Below are positions 8,345 through 17,104 of a DNA stretch of 64,000 bases, piece by piece (within the stretch, counting starts at the first letter, position 1; every line of letters starts with the position of its first letter). The notes under the pieces were generated by a model. It saw nothing but the letters and a program-made list of their open reading frames with translations. It made no database searches and had not been told where the DNA came from. A program made the position numbers and the translations under genes. The stretch comes from Peptacetobacter sp900550335 (lineage in GTDB: Bacteria > Bacillota > Clostridia > Peptostreptococcales > Peptostreptococcaceae), in contig NZ_CP180001.1 in NCBI RefSeq assembly GCF_047528295.1, positions 1,550,001 to 1,614,000 of the forward strand, in the 5' to 3' direction.

Positions 8345-8388
8345 CCCGGAATCCGACAAAGGGAATCCCCTTAGGAAGATGAAGAAGG
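8345..8388 (+). promoter_or_regulatory. Conserved leader element, copy 3 (faces the rightward operon)
   Basis: CCCGGAATCCGACAAAGGGA, then ATCCCCTTAGGAAG and ATGAAGAAGG. It matches the other copies in the CCCGGAAT start and CCCTTAGGAAG block but its arms do not pair well. It ends 37 bases before the first rightward small gene. Confidence 0.6.
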
Positions 8389-8425
8389 AAATCTTCTATC
8401 TTTTAACGAAAGGCGGGTGAAGATA

Positions 8426-8530
8426 ATGGGAAAGTATGAATTCATTCAAAATTGTTCCTCTGATTCGATTTTAGATAATTCATTCAGGGCAATAAAAAAA
8501 GCTTTGGATAACAAACGGGATATGAAGTAG
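8426..8530 (+). CDS. 34-residue peptide at the head of the rightward operon
   Basis: ATG behind AAAGGCGGG, product MGKYEFIQNCSSDSILDNSF and a basic helical end (AIKKALDNKRDMK). It stops 12 bases before the primase gene start, whose GGAGG follows directly. The ribosome site and tight spacing favour a real gene. Its function is unknown and it may act as a leader peptide. Confidence 0.45.
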   Translation: MGKYEFIQNCSSDSILDNSFRAIKKALDNKRDMK

Positions 8531-8542
8531 GAGGAAATCAAA

Positions 8543-10825
8543 ATGAAATTTGTAATTTACACAGCAAACTGTACTGGCAATGCTGCAAATTGTGATTATC
8601 CAAATAAGGTAGTAATCAATGATGAACAGACACTCATAGAAGCAGTTAAAAAAGATCACGTCTGCGCTTCCTACAAAAATAACTATAGAAGCAATGACAA
8701 TTTTATTTCATCGGATGTGATTGTGATGGATGTAGATAACGATCACACAGAAAAACCTGATGAGTTTATAACAGCAGATAAAATGGACGAATTGTTTCCA
8801 GATATTAGTTACTGTCTGGTACCGAGTCGTCATCATATGCTCCCAAAAGGAACACATCCTGCTGCGCCAAGATTTCATGTAATGTTTCCTGTAGATGAAA
8901 TAAAGAGTGCAGCAGCATATACAAAATCAAAAGAACTTCTATATAAGATGTATCCATTCTTTGATGAGAACGCGCTCGATGCGGCAAGATTCTTATATGG
9001 ATGTACGGTATCAGAGGTTGTTTGGCATGAAGGCTGGCTTTCTATTATGGATGAAATTAGCGACGGAGACCTGGTAGAAGATCTGGACGATGAGTTTGAT
9101 CTTACGACATCAACTGGTCCAATCTTAGAAGGAAGCCGTAACAATACGATGAGTCATTTTGCTGGACGCATCTTAAAAAAGATTGGTGTATGTGAGAAAG
9201 CAAAAGAAGCATATCTTGAAAGAGCTTCGAAATGTGAACCACCATTACCACCAGAGGAACTTAATCTTATCTGGAACAGTGCAATTAAATTCTATGAAAA
9301 AATATCTTCTCAGGAAGGGTATGTTGCGCCAGATGAGTACAACGATGAGTTTGGAAGCAGTTTCTTAAAACCGGAAGATTACTCAGATATCGGTGAAGCA
9401 AAGGTTCTAGCAAAAGAGTGTATCGGTAGACTTCGTTTCACAAGTGCTACGGATTACATCACATTTCAGGGCACTCACTGGCACGAAGATAAGCAGAAAG
9501 CTTTAGGAACTGTTGAAGAATTTATGGATATGCAGCTTATAGATGCAACTGAAGCAATCCGTATTGCAGAAGAAGCACTTATTTCTATTGGAATTAGCGA
9601 GGCGGATGTCAAAGGACGTACAAAGGATCTTCCGAAAAAGGTACCGTTAGATAAGATGGGTATGCTCTATGCACTTCTTGGTGCTGATACCTATAAAAAG
9701 TTCGTCATGAAATATCGCAATTACAAGAATATCGTTAATACTCAAAACGCTGCAAAACCTATGTTAGCAATTGATGTATCGGAACTTGACTATGATCCAG
9801 AATACTTAAATACGCCAGGTGGCACTTATGATTTGACAAAAGGTCTTGATGGTATGCATGACCATGATCCAGATGATTTGATTACGAAGGTCACTGCAGT
9901 TGCTCCAGGCGATAAGGGTAGAAATCTCTGGGAAGAGTCATTGGAATTATTCTTTTGTGGAGACAAAGAACTCATCGATTATGTGCAGGAATTTGTAGGC
10001 ATGGCTGCAGTAGGTAAGGTGTATGCCGAGCATATGATTATCGCTTATGGCGGCGGTGCCAATGGAAAGTCAACTTTTTGGAACACCATCGCCAGAGTAC
10101 TTGGTAACTATTCAGGAAAATTATCAGCAGAAGCTCTTACCATGAACTGCAAACGAAATGTGAAACCGGAAATGGCAGAGCTTAAGGGAAAACGTCTCAT
10201 CATTGCATCGGAACTGGAGGAAGGAACTAGACTGAACACAGGAATGGTAAAACAGCTGTGTTCCATTGACCCGATTGAGGCAGAGAAGAAGTTTAAAGAT
10301 CCATTCCATTTTGATCCATCACACACTTTGGTACTTTACACAAACCATCTTCCGAAGGTATCCGCTAATGATGATGGTACTTGGAGACGTTTAGTGGTTA
10401 TTCCATTTAACGCAAAGATTACTGGAAAATCAGACATCAAAAACTACGCAGACTATCTCTTTGAACACGCAGGTCCATCCATCATGACATGGATTATCGA
10501 AGGTGCAAAAAAGGCAATTGATAAAGGATATAAGTTTGAAGAACCACAAATGGTTAAAGATGCCATTAATCTGTATCGCGAAGAGAACGATTGGTTAGGA
10601 CAGTTTCTAGAGGACCATTGTGATGTAGCAACGGGATACGAAGTAAAATCCAGCGAGCTTTATCAGGCGTATCGAGCAAGCTGTATGTTGAATGGAGAAT
10701 ATATCCGCAGCACTACTGATTTTTATGGTTCTCTTGAGAAAGCAGGCTTTACAAGACGCAGGACTAGAGACGGAAGATTGATTCAGGGACTTCGTCTTAA
10801 GGCGGGACAGGATTTTATGGATTAA
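8543..10825 (+). CDS. P4/D5-type primase-helicase
   Basis: A 760-residue replication initiator. The N-terminal third contains a primase-like domain (SDVIVMDVDNDHTE near residue 52-65; APRFHVMFPVD near 111-121). The C-terminal half is a superfamily 3 helicase with Walker A GGGANGKST (about 502-510) and a D5_N-type lead-in. Later DDGTWRRLVVIPF is the family's arginine-finger region. It would unwind the origin and prime DNA synthesis for the family A polymerase encoded on the other strand. It starts at ATG behind AGGAGG and is first in the operon apart from the small peptide. Confidence 0.93.
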   Translation: MKFVIYTANCTGNAANCDYPNKVVINDEQTLIEAVKKDHVCASYKNNYRSNDNFISSDVIVMDVDNDHTEKPDEFITADKMDELFPDISYCLVPSRHHMLPKGTHPAAPRFHVMFPVDEIKSAAAYTKSKELLYKMYPFFDENALDAARFLYGCTVSEVVWHEGWLSIMDEISDGDLVEDLDDEFDLTTSTGPILEGSRNNTMSHFAGRILKKIGVCEKAKEAYLERASKCEPPLPPEELNLIWNSAIKFYEKISSQEGYVAPDEYNDEFGSSFLKPEDYSDIGEAKVLAKECIGRLRFTSATDYITFQGTHWHEDKQKALGTVEEFMDMQLIDATEAIRIAEEALISIGISEADVKGRTKDLPKKVPLDKMGMLYALLGADTYKKFVMKYRNYKNIVNTQNAAKPMLAIDVSELDYDPEYLNTPGGTYDLTKGLDGMHDHDPDDLITKVTAVAPGDKGRNLWEESLELFFCGDKELIDYVQEFVGMAAVGKVYAEHMIIAYGGGANGKSTFWNTIARVLGNYSGKLSAEALTMNCKRNVKPEMAELKGKRLIIASELEEGTRLNTGMVKQLCSIDPIEAEKKFKDPFHFDPSHTLVLYTNHLPKVSANDDGTWRRLVVIPFNAKITGKSDIKNYADYLFEHAGPSIMTWIIEGAKKAIDKGYKFEEPQMVKDAINLYREENDWLGQFLEDHCDVATGYEVKSSELYQAYRASCMLNGEYIRSTTDFYGSLEKAGFTRRRTRDGRLIQGLRLKAGQDFMD

Positions 10826-11094
10826 CATTTGTGTCAGTCATTTGCTGAGTGTTTTTAAAAATTGAATATAAAAACTTGAAAATTGAGTGGCACTGATGTC
10901 AGTCATTTTCATAGAAATGTAAAACAGAATTACAGTTGTGACGGTGGTGCCACTCAAAACTATAAATAGTTTTAAAGAAAAAATAGATTTTTATATAAAT
11001 GTGTCACTTGTGCTTGTCTTTTCGGAAAGGTGCCTATATAGAAAAATAAATATTTTTATATAGAAAGGTTATGAAATAACAGGCACATGTGACA
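10826..11094 (+). other. Repeat-rich intergenic region, possible origin
   Basis: No gene is seen in the 300 bases after the primase. TGTCAGTCATTT occurs twice in direct orientation (about 10831 and 10898). GAGTGGCAC and GTGCCACTC are perfect 9-base arms about 55 bases apart, and GTGTCAC(TT)GTGC pairs with GCACATGTGACAC across about 70 bases. An A+T-rich stretch with CTATATAG/TATATAG arms lies inside. Repeats plus A+T-rich DNA next to a primase fit a replication origin, but a folded mRNA leader is equally possible. Confidence 0.4.
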
Positions 11095-11133
11095 CACCTA
11101 AATTTCATTGATGAAGAATTGGAGGATTCAGTT

Positions 11134-11457
11134 ATGTTAGCAAAAAAGAATAGAACGATTGATGAATATAAGAAAGCCGGAGCCAAGATGCGACTGTTTA
11201 AGAATGTCGGCGCAAAACTAGCAGTGGATATTTCAAAAGTGATATCTGCTTCTGATTATAAAATTTTAGAGAGTGCATTACATCGTATTGATGAAGTGTG
11301 CAGTCGTGCAGAAGACAATATGTTTTCTGACTTCCCAGGTTTAGGAAGCGAGTATGTAAATGTGTTCTACGGCAATGTTGGAGACAAACCTCGCAATCCA
11401 TTGGATGAAGAAATCCTTCAGCTAGCAAAGAAAGCGAGTGATGAACTCTTTGAATAA
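11134..11457 (+). CDS. Unknown phage protein, 107 residues
   Basis: Start chosen at ATG 11134 because GGAGG lies eight bases before it. A GTG at 11089 in the same frame lacks a site. The product begins MLAKKNRTIDEYKKAGAKMR, is helical and charged, and contains the stretch FSDFPGLGSEYVNVFYG. It lies between the primase and a VRR-NUC nuclease, a place where small replication accessory proteins are usual. I do not recognise a family with certainty. Confidence 0.6.
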   Translation: MLAKKNRTIDEYKKAGAKMRLFKNVGAKLAVDISKVISASDYKILESALHRIDEVCSRAEDNMFSDFPGLGSEYVNVFYGNVGDKPRNPLDEEILQLAKKASDELFE

Positions 11458-11734
11458 GCGAGAGAGTTTTATTGAAAAGAAATTAATACAGGAAGTTAAA
11501 AAGCGTGGTGGCTTATGTGAGAAATGGATATCCGGAACTGCTGGATGGCCAGACCGCATCGTGATTCTGCCTGATGGAAAAATTGGATTTGTAGAAGTGA
11601 AAGCACCAGGAAAAGAGCCACGACCTCTGCAACTTCATAGACATAAACAATTACAAACTCTTGGATTTAAGGTTTATGTCTTAGATTCAGAAATACAGAT
11701 TGGAGGTATCCTTGATGGAATACAAACCACATAA
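11438..11734 (+). CDS. VRR-NUC domain nuclease
   Basis: A 98-residue single-domain protein of the PD-(D/E)XK superfamily. The core motifs are GWPDRIVILPDGKIGFVEVK (about residues 33-52), with the catalytic D and ExK, preceded by the usual E near the N-terminus (ESFIEKKLI). Stand-alone VRR-NUC proteins in phages cut branched or structured DNA (known of the family). It overlaps the preceding gene by 20 bases and the helicase gene that follows by 20 bases, so all are coupled. Start GTG or the adjacent ATG. Confidence 0.9.
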   Translation: MMNSLNKRESFIEKKLIQEVKKRGGLCEKWISGTAGWPDRIVILPDGKIGFVEVKAPGKEPRPLQLHRHKQLQTLGFKVYVLDSEIQIGGILDGIQTT

Positions 11735-13073
11735 TTATCAAAAATATGCGACTGAGTTTATTTTGACACATCCAGTTGCGGCAGTGATATTACAAATGGG
11801 ACTTGGAAAAACAGTTTGTACATTAGATGCAATTAATCAGCTAATGTACGATAGCTTTGAAATTCGAAAGGTGCTTGTTATTGCGCCGCTTAGAGTAGCG
11901 AAGGTTACGTGGTCTGATGAGATTAAGAAGTGGGATAATCTTAGTCACTTAAGATACAGTATTGTAGTTGGAACAGAAAAAGAAAGAGTAGCAGCTTTAA
12001 ACGCAGATGCAGATATTTATATTATCAATCGAGAAAATCTTCAGTGGTTGGTAGAAAAAAGCAAAGTACCATTTGAGTTTGACATGGTAGTTATTGATGA
12101 GCTTTCTTCTTTCAAGAATTGGAATTCAAAACGTTTTAAATCTTTTATGAAAGTAAGACCTCGCATCAAGAGAGTAGTTGGTCTAACAGGCACACCATCT
12201 CCCAACGGTCTGATGGATTTATTTGCACAGTTTAAGTGCTTAGATATGGGAGCAAGACTTGGTAGATTCATTACTCAGTACAGAAATAATTATTTTATAC
12301 CTGATCGCATGAATGGACAGATTGTATATTCCTATCGTTTAAGACCAGGAGCTGATCAGCAAATCTATGATAAGATTTCCGATATTACGATTTCCATGAA
12401 AGCACTGGATCATTTAAAAATGCCAGAACTGATAAAAAATAAATATCCAGTCTACATGAATGAAAAGGAAACTGCTTTGTATGAAGGAATGAAAAAAGAT
12501 TTGATTCTTTCTTACAAAGAGGATGAAGTAATTACCGCGGCAAATGCAGCATCGTTATCAGGAAAACTTTGCCAGATGGCAAATGGAGCTGTTTATTCAG
12601 AAGCAGGAGAATCTATACATATTCATGATAGAAAGCTAGAAGCACTAGAAGATATCATTGAGGCTGCACAAAGTCCAATTCTGTTATGTTATTGGTTTAA
12701 ACATGATCTGGAGCGAATAGAAAAAAAGTTAAAAGAGCTTAAGGTCTCTTTTTCAAGAATTAAGACGGAAGAAAATATTCGTAAGTGGAATGAAGGAAAA
12801 TATCAAGTAGGGCTAATTCATCCCGCATCAGCAGGTCATGGATTGAATTTACAGCAGGGTGGAAACACAATTGTCTGGTTTGGCCTTACCTGGTCTTTGG
12901 AGTTGTATCAGCAGACGAATGCGAGACTTTGGAGACAAGGACAAAGTGAAAAAACGGTGGTGGTACAACATATTGTAACAGCGGGTACTATCGATGAGGA
13001 TATTTTAGAAGCATTATCCAATAAAGATGCCAGCCAAAAAGCTCTTATCAATGCAGTAAAGGCACACTTGTAA
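11715..13073 (+). CDS. SNF2-family DEAD/DEAH helicase
   Basis: A 452-residue superfamily 2 ATPase. Walker A is QMGLGKT (about residues 26-32), motif II DELSSFKNW (about 127-135), motif III VGLTGTPSPNG, and motif VI QTNARLWRQGQ (about 400-410). The DELSSFK form is typical of small phage SNF2-like helicases that pair with VRR-NUC nucleases. It probably remodels or translocates on DNA during phage replication or recombination. Start chosen at ATG 11715 because GGAGG lies just before it. Confidence 0.93.
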   Translation: MEYKPHNYQKYATEFILTHPVAAVILQMGLGKTVCTLDAINQLMYDSFEIRKVLVIAPLRVAKVTWSDEIKKWDNLSHLRYSIVVGTEKERVAALNADADIYIINRENLQWLVEKSKVPFEFDMVVIDELSSFKNWNSKRFKSFMKVRPRIKRVVGLTGTPSPNGLMDLFAQFKCLDMGARLGRFITQYRNNYFIPDRMNGQIVYSYRLRPGADQQIYDKISDITISMKALDHLKMPELIKNKYPVYMNEKETALYEGMKKDLILSYKEDEVITAANAASLSGKLCQMANGAVYSEAGESIHIHDRKLEALEDIIEAAQSPILLCYWFKHDLERIEKKLKELKVSFSRIKTEENIRKWNEGKYQVGLIHPASAGHGLNLQQGGNTIVWFGLTWSLELYQQTNARLWRQGQSEKTVVVQHIVTAGTIDEDILEALSNKDASQKALINAVKAHL

Positions 13074-13126
13074 ATCGAAGTAAATCAGAGTCAATCCGAG
13101 GGATGAAAATAATCGGAGGTAGAAAC

Positions 13127-13561
13127 ATGACCGCAAAAGAATATTTAAATCAGGCTTATCGTTTGGAGCAAAGAATCAAGCTTGCAAAGATGGAAATAGA
13201 AGAGCTGCAAGAATTATCTTGCTGCGTGTCTTCACCAGGATTTGAAGAACGTTATAATGCAACAAGAAATACAGATGCGCCATTTGTAAAAGCATTATAT
13301 AAAATTATGGAAATGCAGGAGAAACTAAGCAACGAAATGAATCGATTACTCCAACTGAAAGATGAAATTAATCGTGTGATTATGGAGTTAAATGACCAGG
13401 ATGAAAAGTTAGTACTTCGTTACCGTTATCTATATAATTACACGTGGTCTCGCATTGCAGATGAAATGCATGCAGATGAAAGAACTGTACGTAGATGGCA
13501 TAATCGTGCATTGTCTCATATTTGTGTTCCAAATAACATAAATGCGCCGGAAATGTCCTAG
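13127..13561 (+). CDS. DUF1492/ArpU-like sigma-type regulator
   Basis: A 144-residue protein with an N-terminal coiled coil (residues 1-90, AYRLEQRIKLAKMEIEELQE) and a C-terminal sigma region 4-like HTH: LVLRYRYLYNYTWSRIADEM followed by DERTVRRWHNRAL. The family sits just before the packaging genes in many Gram-positive phages and is considered the late-gene regulator (ArpU, RinA and similar). Start at ATG 13127 behind CGGAGG. A strong terminator and then the HNH/terminase module follow, which fits control of the late operon. Confidence 0.85.
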   Translation: MTAKEYLNQAYRLEQRIKLAKMEIEELQELSCCVSSPGFEERYNATRNTDAPFVKALYKIMEMQEKLSNEMNRLLQLKDEINRVIMELNDQDEKLVLRYRYLYNYTWSRIADEMHADERTVRRWHNRALSHICVPNNINAPEMS

Positions 13562-13623
13562 ATTGCCGGTTAGAGTTTATGTTATATTATAATCAGAAAA
13601 AAAGAATATAGATACAGCCACAA

Positions 13624-13656
13624 GGCCTCGTTGGGAAAATCCATCGGGGCTTTTCT
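13624..13656 (+). terminator. Terminator before the packaging module
   Basis: GCCTCG and CGGGGC arms, extended by GTTGG/TCCAT pairs, enclose a GAAAA loop and are followed by TTTTCTT. It separates the regulator gene from the HNH/late operon and could be the point where late transcription is controlled. Confidence 0.7.
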
Positions 13657-13686
13657 TGTACCTGAACTTAGAAAGGAGGAACCGAA

Positions 13687-14085
13687 GTGCCAAGACTACC
13701 AAAGAAACCATGCAAATATCCGGGCTGTCCAAATCTAACAGAAGGTAGATATTGTAAGGAGCATGAAAAAGAAGCAAACCAAACTTACGAGAAGTATGGT
13801 AGAGACCAAACTGTACGCCGTAAGTATGGCAGAGCATGGAAAAGAATTCGTGACAAATATGTATCTGAGCATCCATTTTGTGAGAAGTGTTTAAAAAATG
13901 GTATCGTTGTGCCGGTTGATGAGGTACATCATATCAAACCACTTGCCGAAGGTGGAACACATGACAGAAGTAACTTGATTGGATTGTGTAAGTCGTGCCA
14001 CGCAAAAATACATGCAGAGCGAGGAGATTATCAAGGAAGCAAGAAACATCGTGTTTATTCATACGAAAATGACTGTCACAAGTAG
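13687..14085 (+). CDS. Phage HNH endonuclease
   Basis: A 132-residue HNH nuclease starting at GTG behind AAAGGAGG. An N-terminal zinc cluster (CKYPGC, then YCKEH) precedes the HNH core: CEKCLKNG, VDEVHHIKPLAEGG, then RSNLIGLCKSCHAKIH. Such HNH proteins lie immediately before terminase genes in cos-type HK97 phages and are needed with TerL for cutting the packaging site (known for HK97 gp74). A GC-rich candidate cos region follows directly. Confidence 0.93.
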   Translation: MPRLPKKPCKYPGCPNLTEGRYCKEHEKEANQTYEKYGRDQTVRRKYGRAWKRIRDKYVSEHPFCEKCLKNGIVVPVDEVHHIKPLAEGGTHDRSNLIGLCKSCHAKIHAERGDYQGSKKHRVYSYENDCHK

Positions 14086-14087
14086 CA

Positions 14088-14160
14088 CAAATCCCCAGGG
14101 GCGGCCAAAATCTTAAAAAATGTGCCTTGCCGGGGAACGGCGTGGGGTCTCGTGTGCAAA
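14088..14160 (+). other. Candidate cos packaging site
   Basis: Between the HNH gene and terS lies a non-coding stretch with a sharp local G+C rise: ATCCCCAGGGGCGGCC and, 25 bases later, GCCGGGGAACGGCGTGGGG. In HNH-containing cos phages the cohesive-end site normally lies here. The location and composition support cos, but the cut positions cannot be read from the sequence. Confidence 0.5.
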
Positions 14161-14202
14161 AAATGCAAAATCAAAAGGGTAATAAAGGAGGTCTAAAAAA
14201 AC

Positions 14203-14754
14203 GTGCCAACAAAATCAAATAATATCGGCGGGCGTGGTGGCAAAAGACCTGGTGCAGGTCGTAAGAAAACTGCAGCCTCCGAGAAAGCAAAGGCTGGAAA
14301 TCCAGGTGGAAGAAAAATAGGAGTTCTGGATATTCCAGAAGTAGAAGGTGTGGAAATGCCAAAGCCTCATGACTTCTTGTCAGCAGAGCAGCGTGATGGA
14401 AGTGAATTGCAGGCGCATGAAATATATACAGAAACATGGGAGTGGCTACAAAAAATCGGCTGTGCTGCTAAAGTATCACCGCAGCTATTAGAGAGATACG
14501 CAATGTGCTCAGCTAGATGGATTCAGTGTGAAGAGATGACCAATAAACTAGGATTTCTTTCCAAGCATCCGACAACACAAAAGCCAATACCATCACCGTT
14601 TATTAACATTGGTATTAACTATATGAACCAAGCTGTAAGGCTTTGGAATGAAATATTTCAAATCGTAAAGGAAAACTGCAGTACCGACTATTCGGATGCT
14701 GCTCCACAAAACGATTTGATGGAAAGACTCTTAAGAGCAAGGGAAGGAAGATAG
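14203..14754 (+). CDS. terS: Phage terminase small subunit, P27 family
   Basis: A 183-residue protein that recognises the packaging site and guides the large subunit. It begins at GTG after AAAGGAGG with a basic glycine-rich tail (GGRGGKRPGAGRKK), then PKPHDFLSAEQRDGSELQAH and helical segments such as LLERYAMCSARWIQCEEM, a pattern of P27-type small terminases. It follows the HNH gene and candidate cos and is separated from TerL by about 5 kb of inserted genes, whereas TerS and TerL are usually adjacent. Confidence 0.88.
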   Translation: MPTKSNNIGGRGGKRPGAGRKKTAASEKAKAGNPGGRKIGVLDIPEVEGVEMPKPHDFLSAEQRDGSELQAHEIYTETWEWLQKIGCAAKVSPQLLERYAMCSARWIQCEEMTNKLGFLSKHPTTQKPIPSPFINIGINYMNQAVRLWNEIFQIVKENCSTDYSDAAPQNDLMERLLRAREGR

Positions 14755-14755
14755 A

Positions 14756-15538
14756 ATGATTGAAAAAGTAAATCCAAAACATCCGGATAAAATCTGTGAT
14801 CGCATCGCAGGTGCTATTGTTGATATGGCATATTTGACAGAGGAAAATCCAAAGGTTGCTGTAGAAGTTTTGCTAGGGCATGGCAAATGTCATGTGATTA
14901 TCGAAACAACAGCAGACTTAAGTAAAAACAAAATTAAAAGCGCAATCAAGAGAATTGCCGGAAATGTAAAGTGTGATATTGTGATTGTGCCGCAAGATAC
15001 ACATCTTGCAAATAACCAGAAAGGTTGTATCAGATGTGGTGATAATGGAATCTTTAAAGGGATGCCAGTTACTGATGAACATAAAGCATTATCTAAGATT
15101 GCAAGAGACATTTATAAAGAACATCCATATGATGGAAAGTATATTTTAGATCAGGCAAGACTTATTATCTGTCAAAGCAATGTAAACACTACACTTTTAA
15201 AAAGTACATATCCTAATGCAGAAGTAAATCCACTTGGTGATTGGACTGGTGGCACAGATGTAGATACTGGAGCAACGAATAGAAAGCTTGGTTCTGATAT
15301 GGCTGACTCTGTAACTGGTGGAGGACTTCATGGTAAGGACTTATCAAAAGCAGATGTAAGTGTAAATATTTATGCTTTTCTTAAAGCGCAGGAAACTGGA
15401 AAGCTAGTAGAACTTAGCTGTGCAATTGGTGATGAAGAAATTGATGGTAAACCTTACAGCGAGATTGTACAAATAGCAAAAGAATATATAGACTCTATCG
15501 GTGGATTTGAGAAATTCGCTGAGTGGGGTCTTTTTTAA
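14756..15538 (+). CDS. Phage-type S-adenosylmethionine synthetase
   Basis: A 260-residue MetK homologue, shorter than cellular enzymes of about 390 residues. Visible motifs are NPKHPDKICDRIAGAIVD (ATP/methionine site), CIRCGDNGIFKG in place of the usual GDQG region, GDWTGGTDVDTGATNRKL and the phosphate-binding TGGGLHGKDLSKADVS. It makes SAM from ATP and methionine. One base separates it from terS, and a SAM-using DNA methylase follows 12 bases later, so it probably feeds phage DNA methylation. Divergent residues in the GDQG-like motif mean activity should not be assumed. Confidence 0.85.
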   Translation: MIEKVNPKHPDKICDRIAGAIVDMAYLTEENPKVAVEVLLGHGKCHVIIETTADLSKNKIKSAIKRIAGNVKCDIVIVPQDTHLANNQKGCIRCGDNGIFKGMPVTDEHKALSKIARDIYKEHPYDGKYILDQARLIICQSNVNTTLLKSTYPNAEVNPLGDWTGGTDVDTGATNRKLGSDMADSVTGGGLHGKDLSKADVSVNIYAFLKAQETGKLVELSCAIGDEEIDGKPYSEIVQIAKEYIDSIGGFEKFAEWGLF

Positions 15539-15550
15539 TTGGAGGAGATT

Positions 15551-16816
15551 ATGGGAAAGACAATAACTGAGATGCAGCTAGTTGCTGTATCAAAATTAAT
15601 ACCATATGTAAATAATGCAAGGACCCATTCACCTGAACAGGTTATGAAGCTTCGTTCATCATTACGTGAATTTGGCTTTATCAATCCAGTTATTATCGAC
15701 AGAGAGTTTAACGTTATTGCAGGTCATGGAAGAATCATGGCAGCAAAAGAAGAAGGAATCTTAGAAGTACCATGTGTGTTTGTGGACTATCTTACAGAGG
15801 CTCAAAAGAAAGCATATATCCTAGCAGACAATCGAATGGCAATGGACGCTGGATGGGATGAAGAACTTCTTCGTATCGAGATAGAATCTTTGCAGGGAGA
15901 AGATTTTGATATAGGTCTAACAGGGTTTGACGAAAGTGAGATCGCAGACTTATTTAGTTCTGATGATACATCTGGTGTAAAAGACGATGACTATGATTTA
16001 TCATCAGCACTTGAAAAGGCTTCATTTGTAGAGCGTGGTGACATCTGGGTGGTTGGATGTCACCGTTTGATGTGTGGGGATGCAACAAGTGAAGATGATG
16101 TTGCTGCTCTAATGGATGGTAAGAAAGCGAACTTGGTTGTAACAGATCCACCATACAATGTAGCATTTGAAAGTTCCGATGGACTTTCTATTAAGAATGA
16201 CAAAATGGCAGGAGAAAAGTTTTATGAATTCCTGCTTGCTGCATTTAAAAACATGGCGACTCATTTAGAAAAAGGAGGCTCTGCTTATGTGTTCCATGCA
16301 GATACAGAAGGATTGAACTTTAGAAAAGCTTTCATAGATGCGGGATTTCATTTATCTGGTTGTTGTATCTGGGTGAAAAATTCATTGGTTCTTGGAAGAA
16401 GCGATTATCAGTGGCAACATGAGCCAGTCCTTTATGGATTCCTTCAAAACGGAAAGCATTATTGGAGCAAAACTGCAGGAAGAAGCCAGACAACAATCTG
16501 GAATTTTGATAAACCAAAGAAAAATAAGAATCATCCTACCTCAAAACCACTAGATCTTTTGGCATACCCGATCGGAAACTCAAGTCAGGAAAATGCCATT
16601 GTACTTGATACTTTTGGAGGTAGCGGTTCTACACTTATGACTTGTGAGCAAACAAATCGTATTTGTTACACAATGGAGTTAGATGAAAAATACGCATCTG
16701 TTATTCTGCGTAGATATGTAGAAGATACGGGAAATGCGGATCGGGTGTATGTAATTCGAAATGGTGAAAAGCGTATGTATACGGACTTAGTAAAGGAGGT
16801 TGATCTTGGTGAGTAA
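15551..16816 (+). CDS. ParB/sulfiredoxin-like domain fused to DNA methyltransferase
   Basis: A 421-residue modification enzyme starting at ATG 15551 behind GGAGGAG. Residues about 10-110 form a ParB-like domain (IPYVNNARTHSPEQVMKL and VIAGHGRIMAAKE). The second part is a beta-class amino-methyltransferase: TDPPYNV (about 198-204) comes before the SAM-binding LDTFGGSGST (about 354-363). It would add methyl groups to adenine N6 or cytosine N4, protecting phage DNA from host restriction. There is no partner nuclease. The SAM synthetase just upstream supports a shared task. Confidence 0.92.
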   Translation: MGKTITEMQLVAVSKLIPYVNNARTHSPEQVMKLRSSLREFGFINPVIIDREFNVIAGHGRIMAAKEEGILEVPCVFVDYLTEAQKKAYILADNRMAMDAGWDEELLRIEIESLQGEDFDIGLTGFDESEIADLFSSDDTSGVKDDDYDLSSALEKASFVERGDIWVVGCHRLMCGDATSEDDVAALMDGKKANLVVTDPPYNVAFESSDGLSIKNDKMAGEKFYEFLLAAFKNMATHLEKGGSAYVFHADTEGLNFRKAFIDAGFHLSGCCIWVKNSLVLGRSDYQWQHEPVLYGFLQNGKHYWSKTAGRSQTTIWNFDKPKKNKNHPTSKPLDLLAYPIGNSSQENAIVLDTFGGSGSTLMTCEQTNRICYTMELDEKYASVILRRYVEDTGNADRVYVIRNGEKRMYTDLVKEVDLGE

Positions 16817-17066
16817 AGCAGAAGAAAAATTACTAGAACATGGTTATGAAGGTGTAATGTTTTTAGAAGATTATTCTTATGATGACGCTTTAGTTGGTGT
16901 ATCAGAAGATCAGCGTGCAGTATATGATTATGAAAAAATGGTTCAGTGGTTAATGAAAACTGAAGAGTTTTCTGAGGAAGAAGCGGTAGACTGGATTAGC
17001 TACAATACGCTACGTGCTATCTCCTATATGGCTGATGGTGCTCCAATTATTATGTATCCGCTTTAA
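16809..17066 (+). CDS. Small conserved phage protein, 85 residues
   Basis: GTG start at 16809 behind AAAGGAGG, overlapping the end of the methylase by 8 bases. Features are EHGYEGVMFLEDYSYDDALV and YDYEKMVQWLMKTEEFSEEE, an acidic helical protein. Similar small proteins accompany methylases in Clostridia prophages and ICEs, but I know of no described function. Confidence 0.6.
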   Translation: MSKAEEKLLEHGYEGVMFLEDYSYDDALVGVSEDQRAVYDYEKMVQWLMKTEEFSEEEAVDWISYNTLRAISYMADGAPIIMYPL

Positions 17067-17104
17067 TGCAGGTAAAAAATCTTCACATTATGTCGCAATT
17101 AGTG

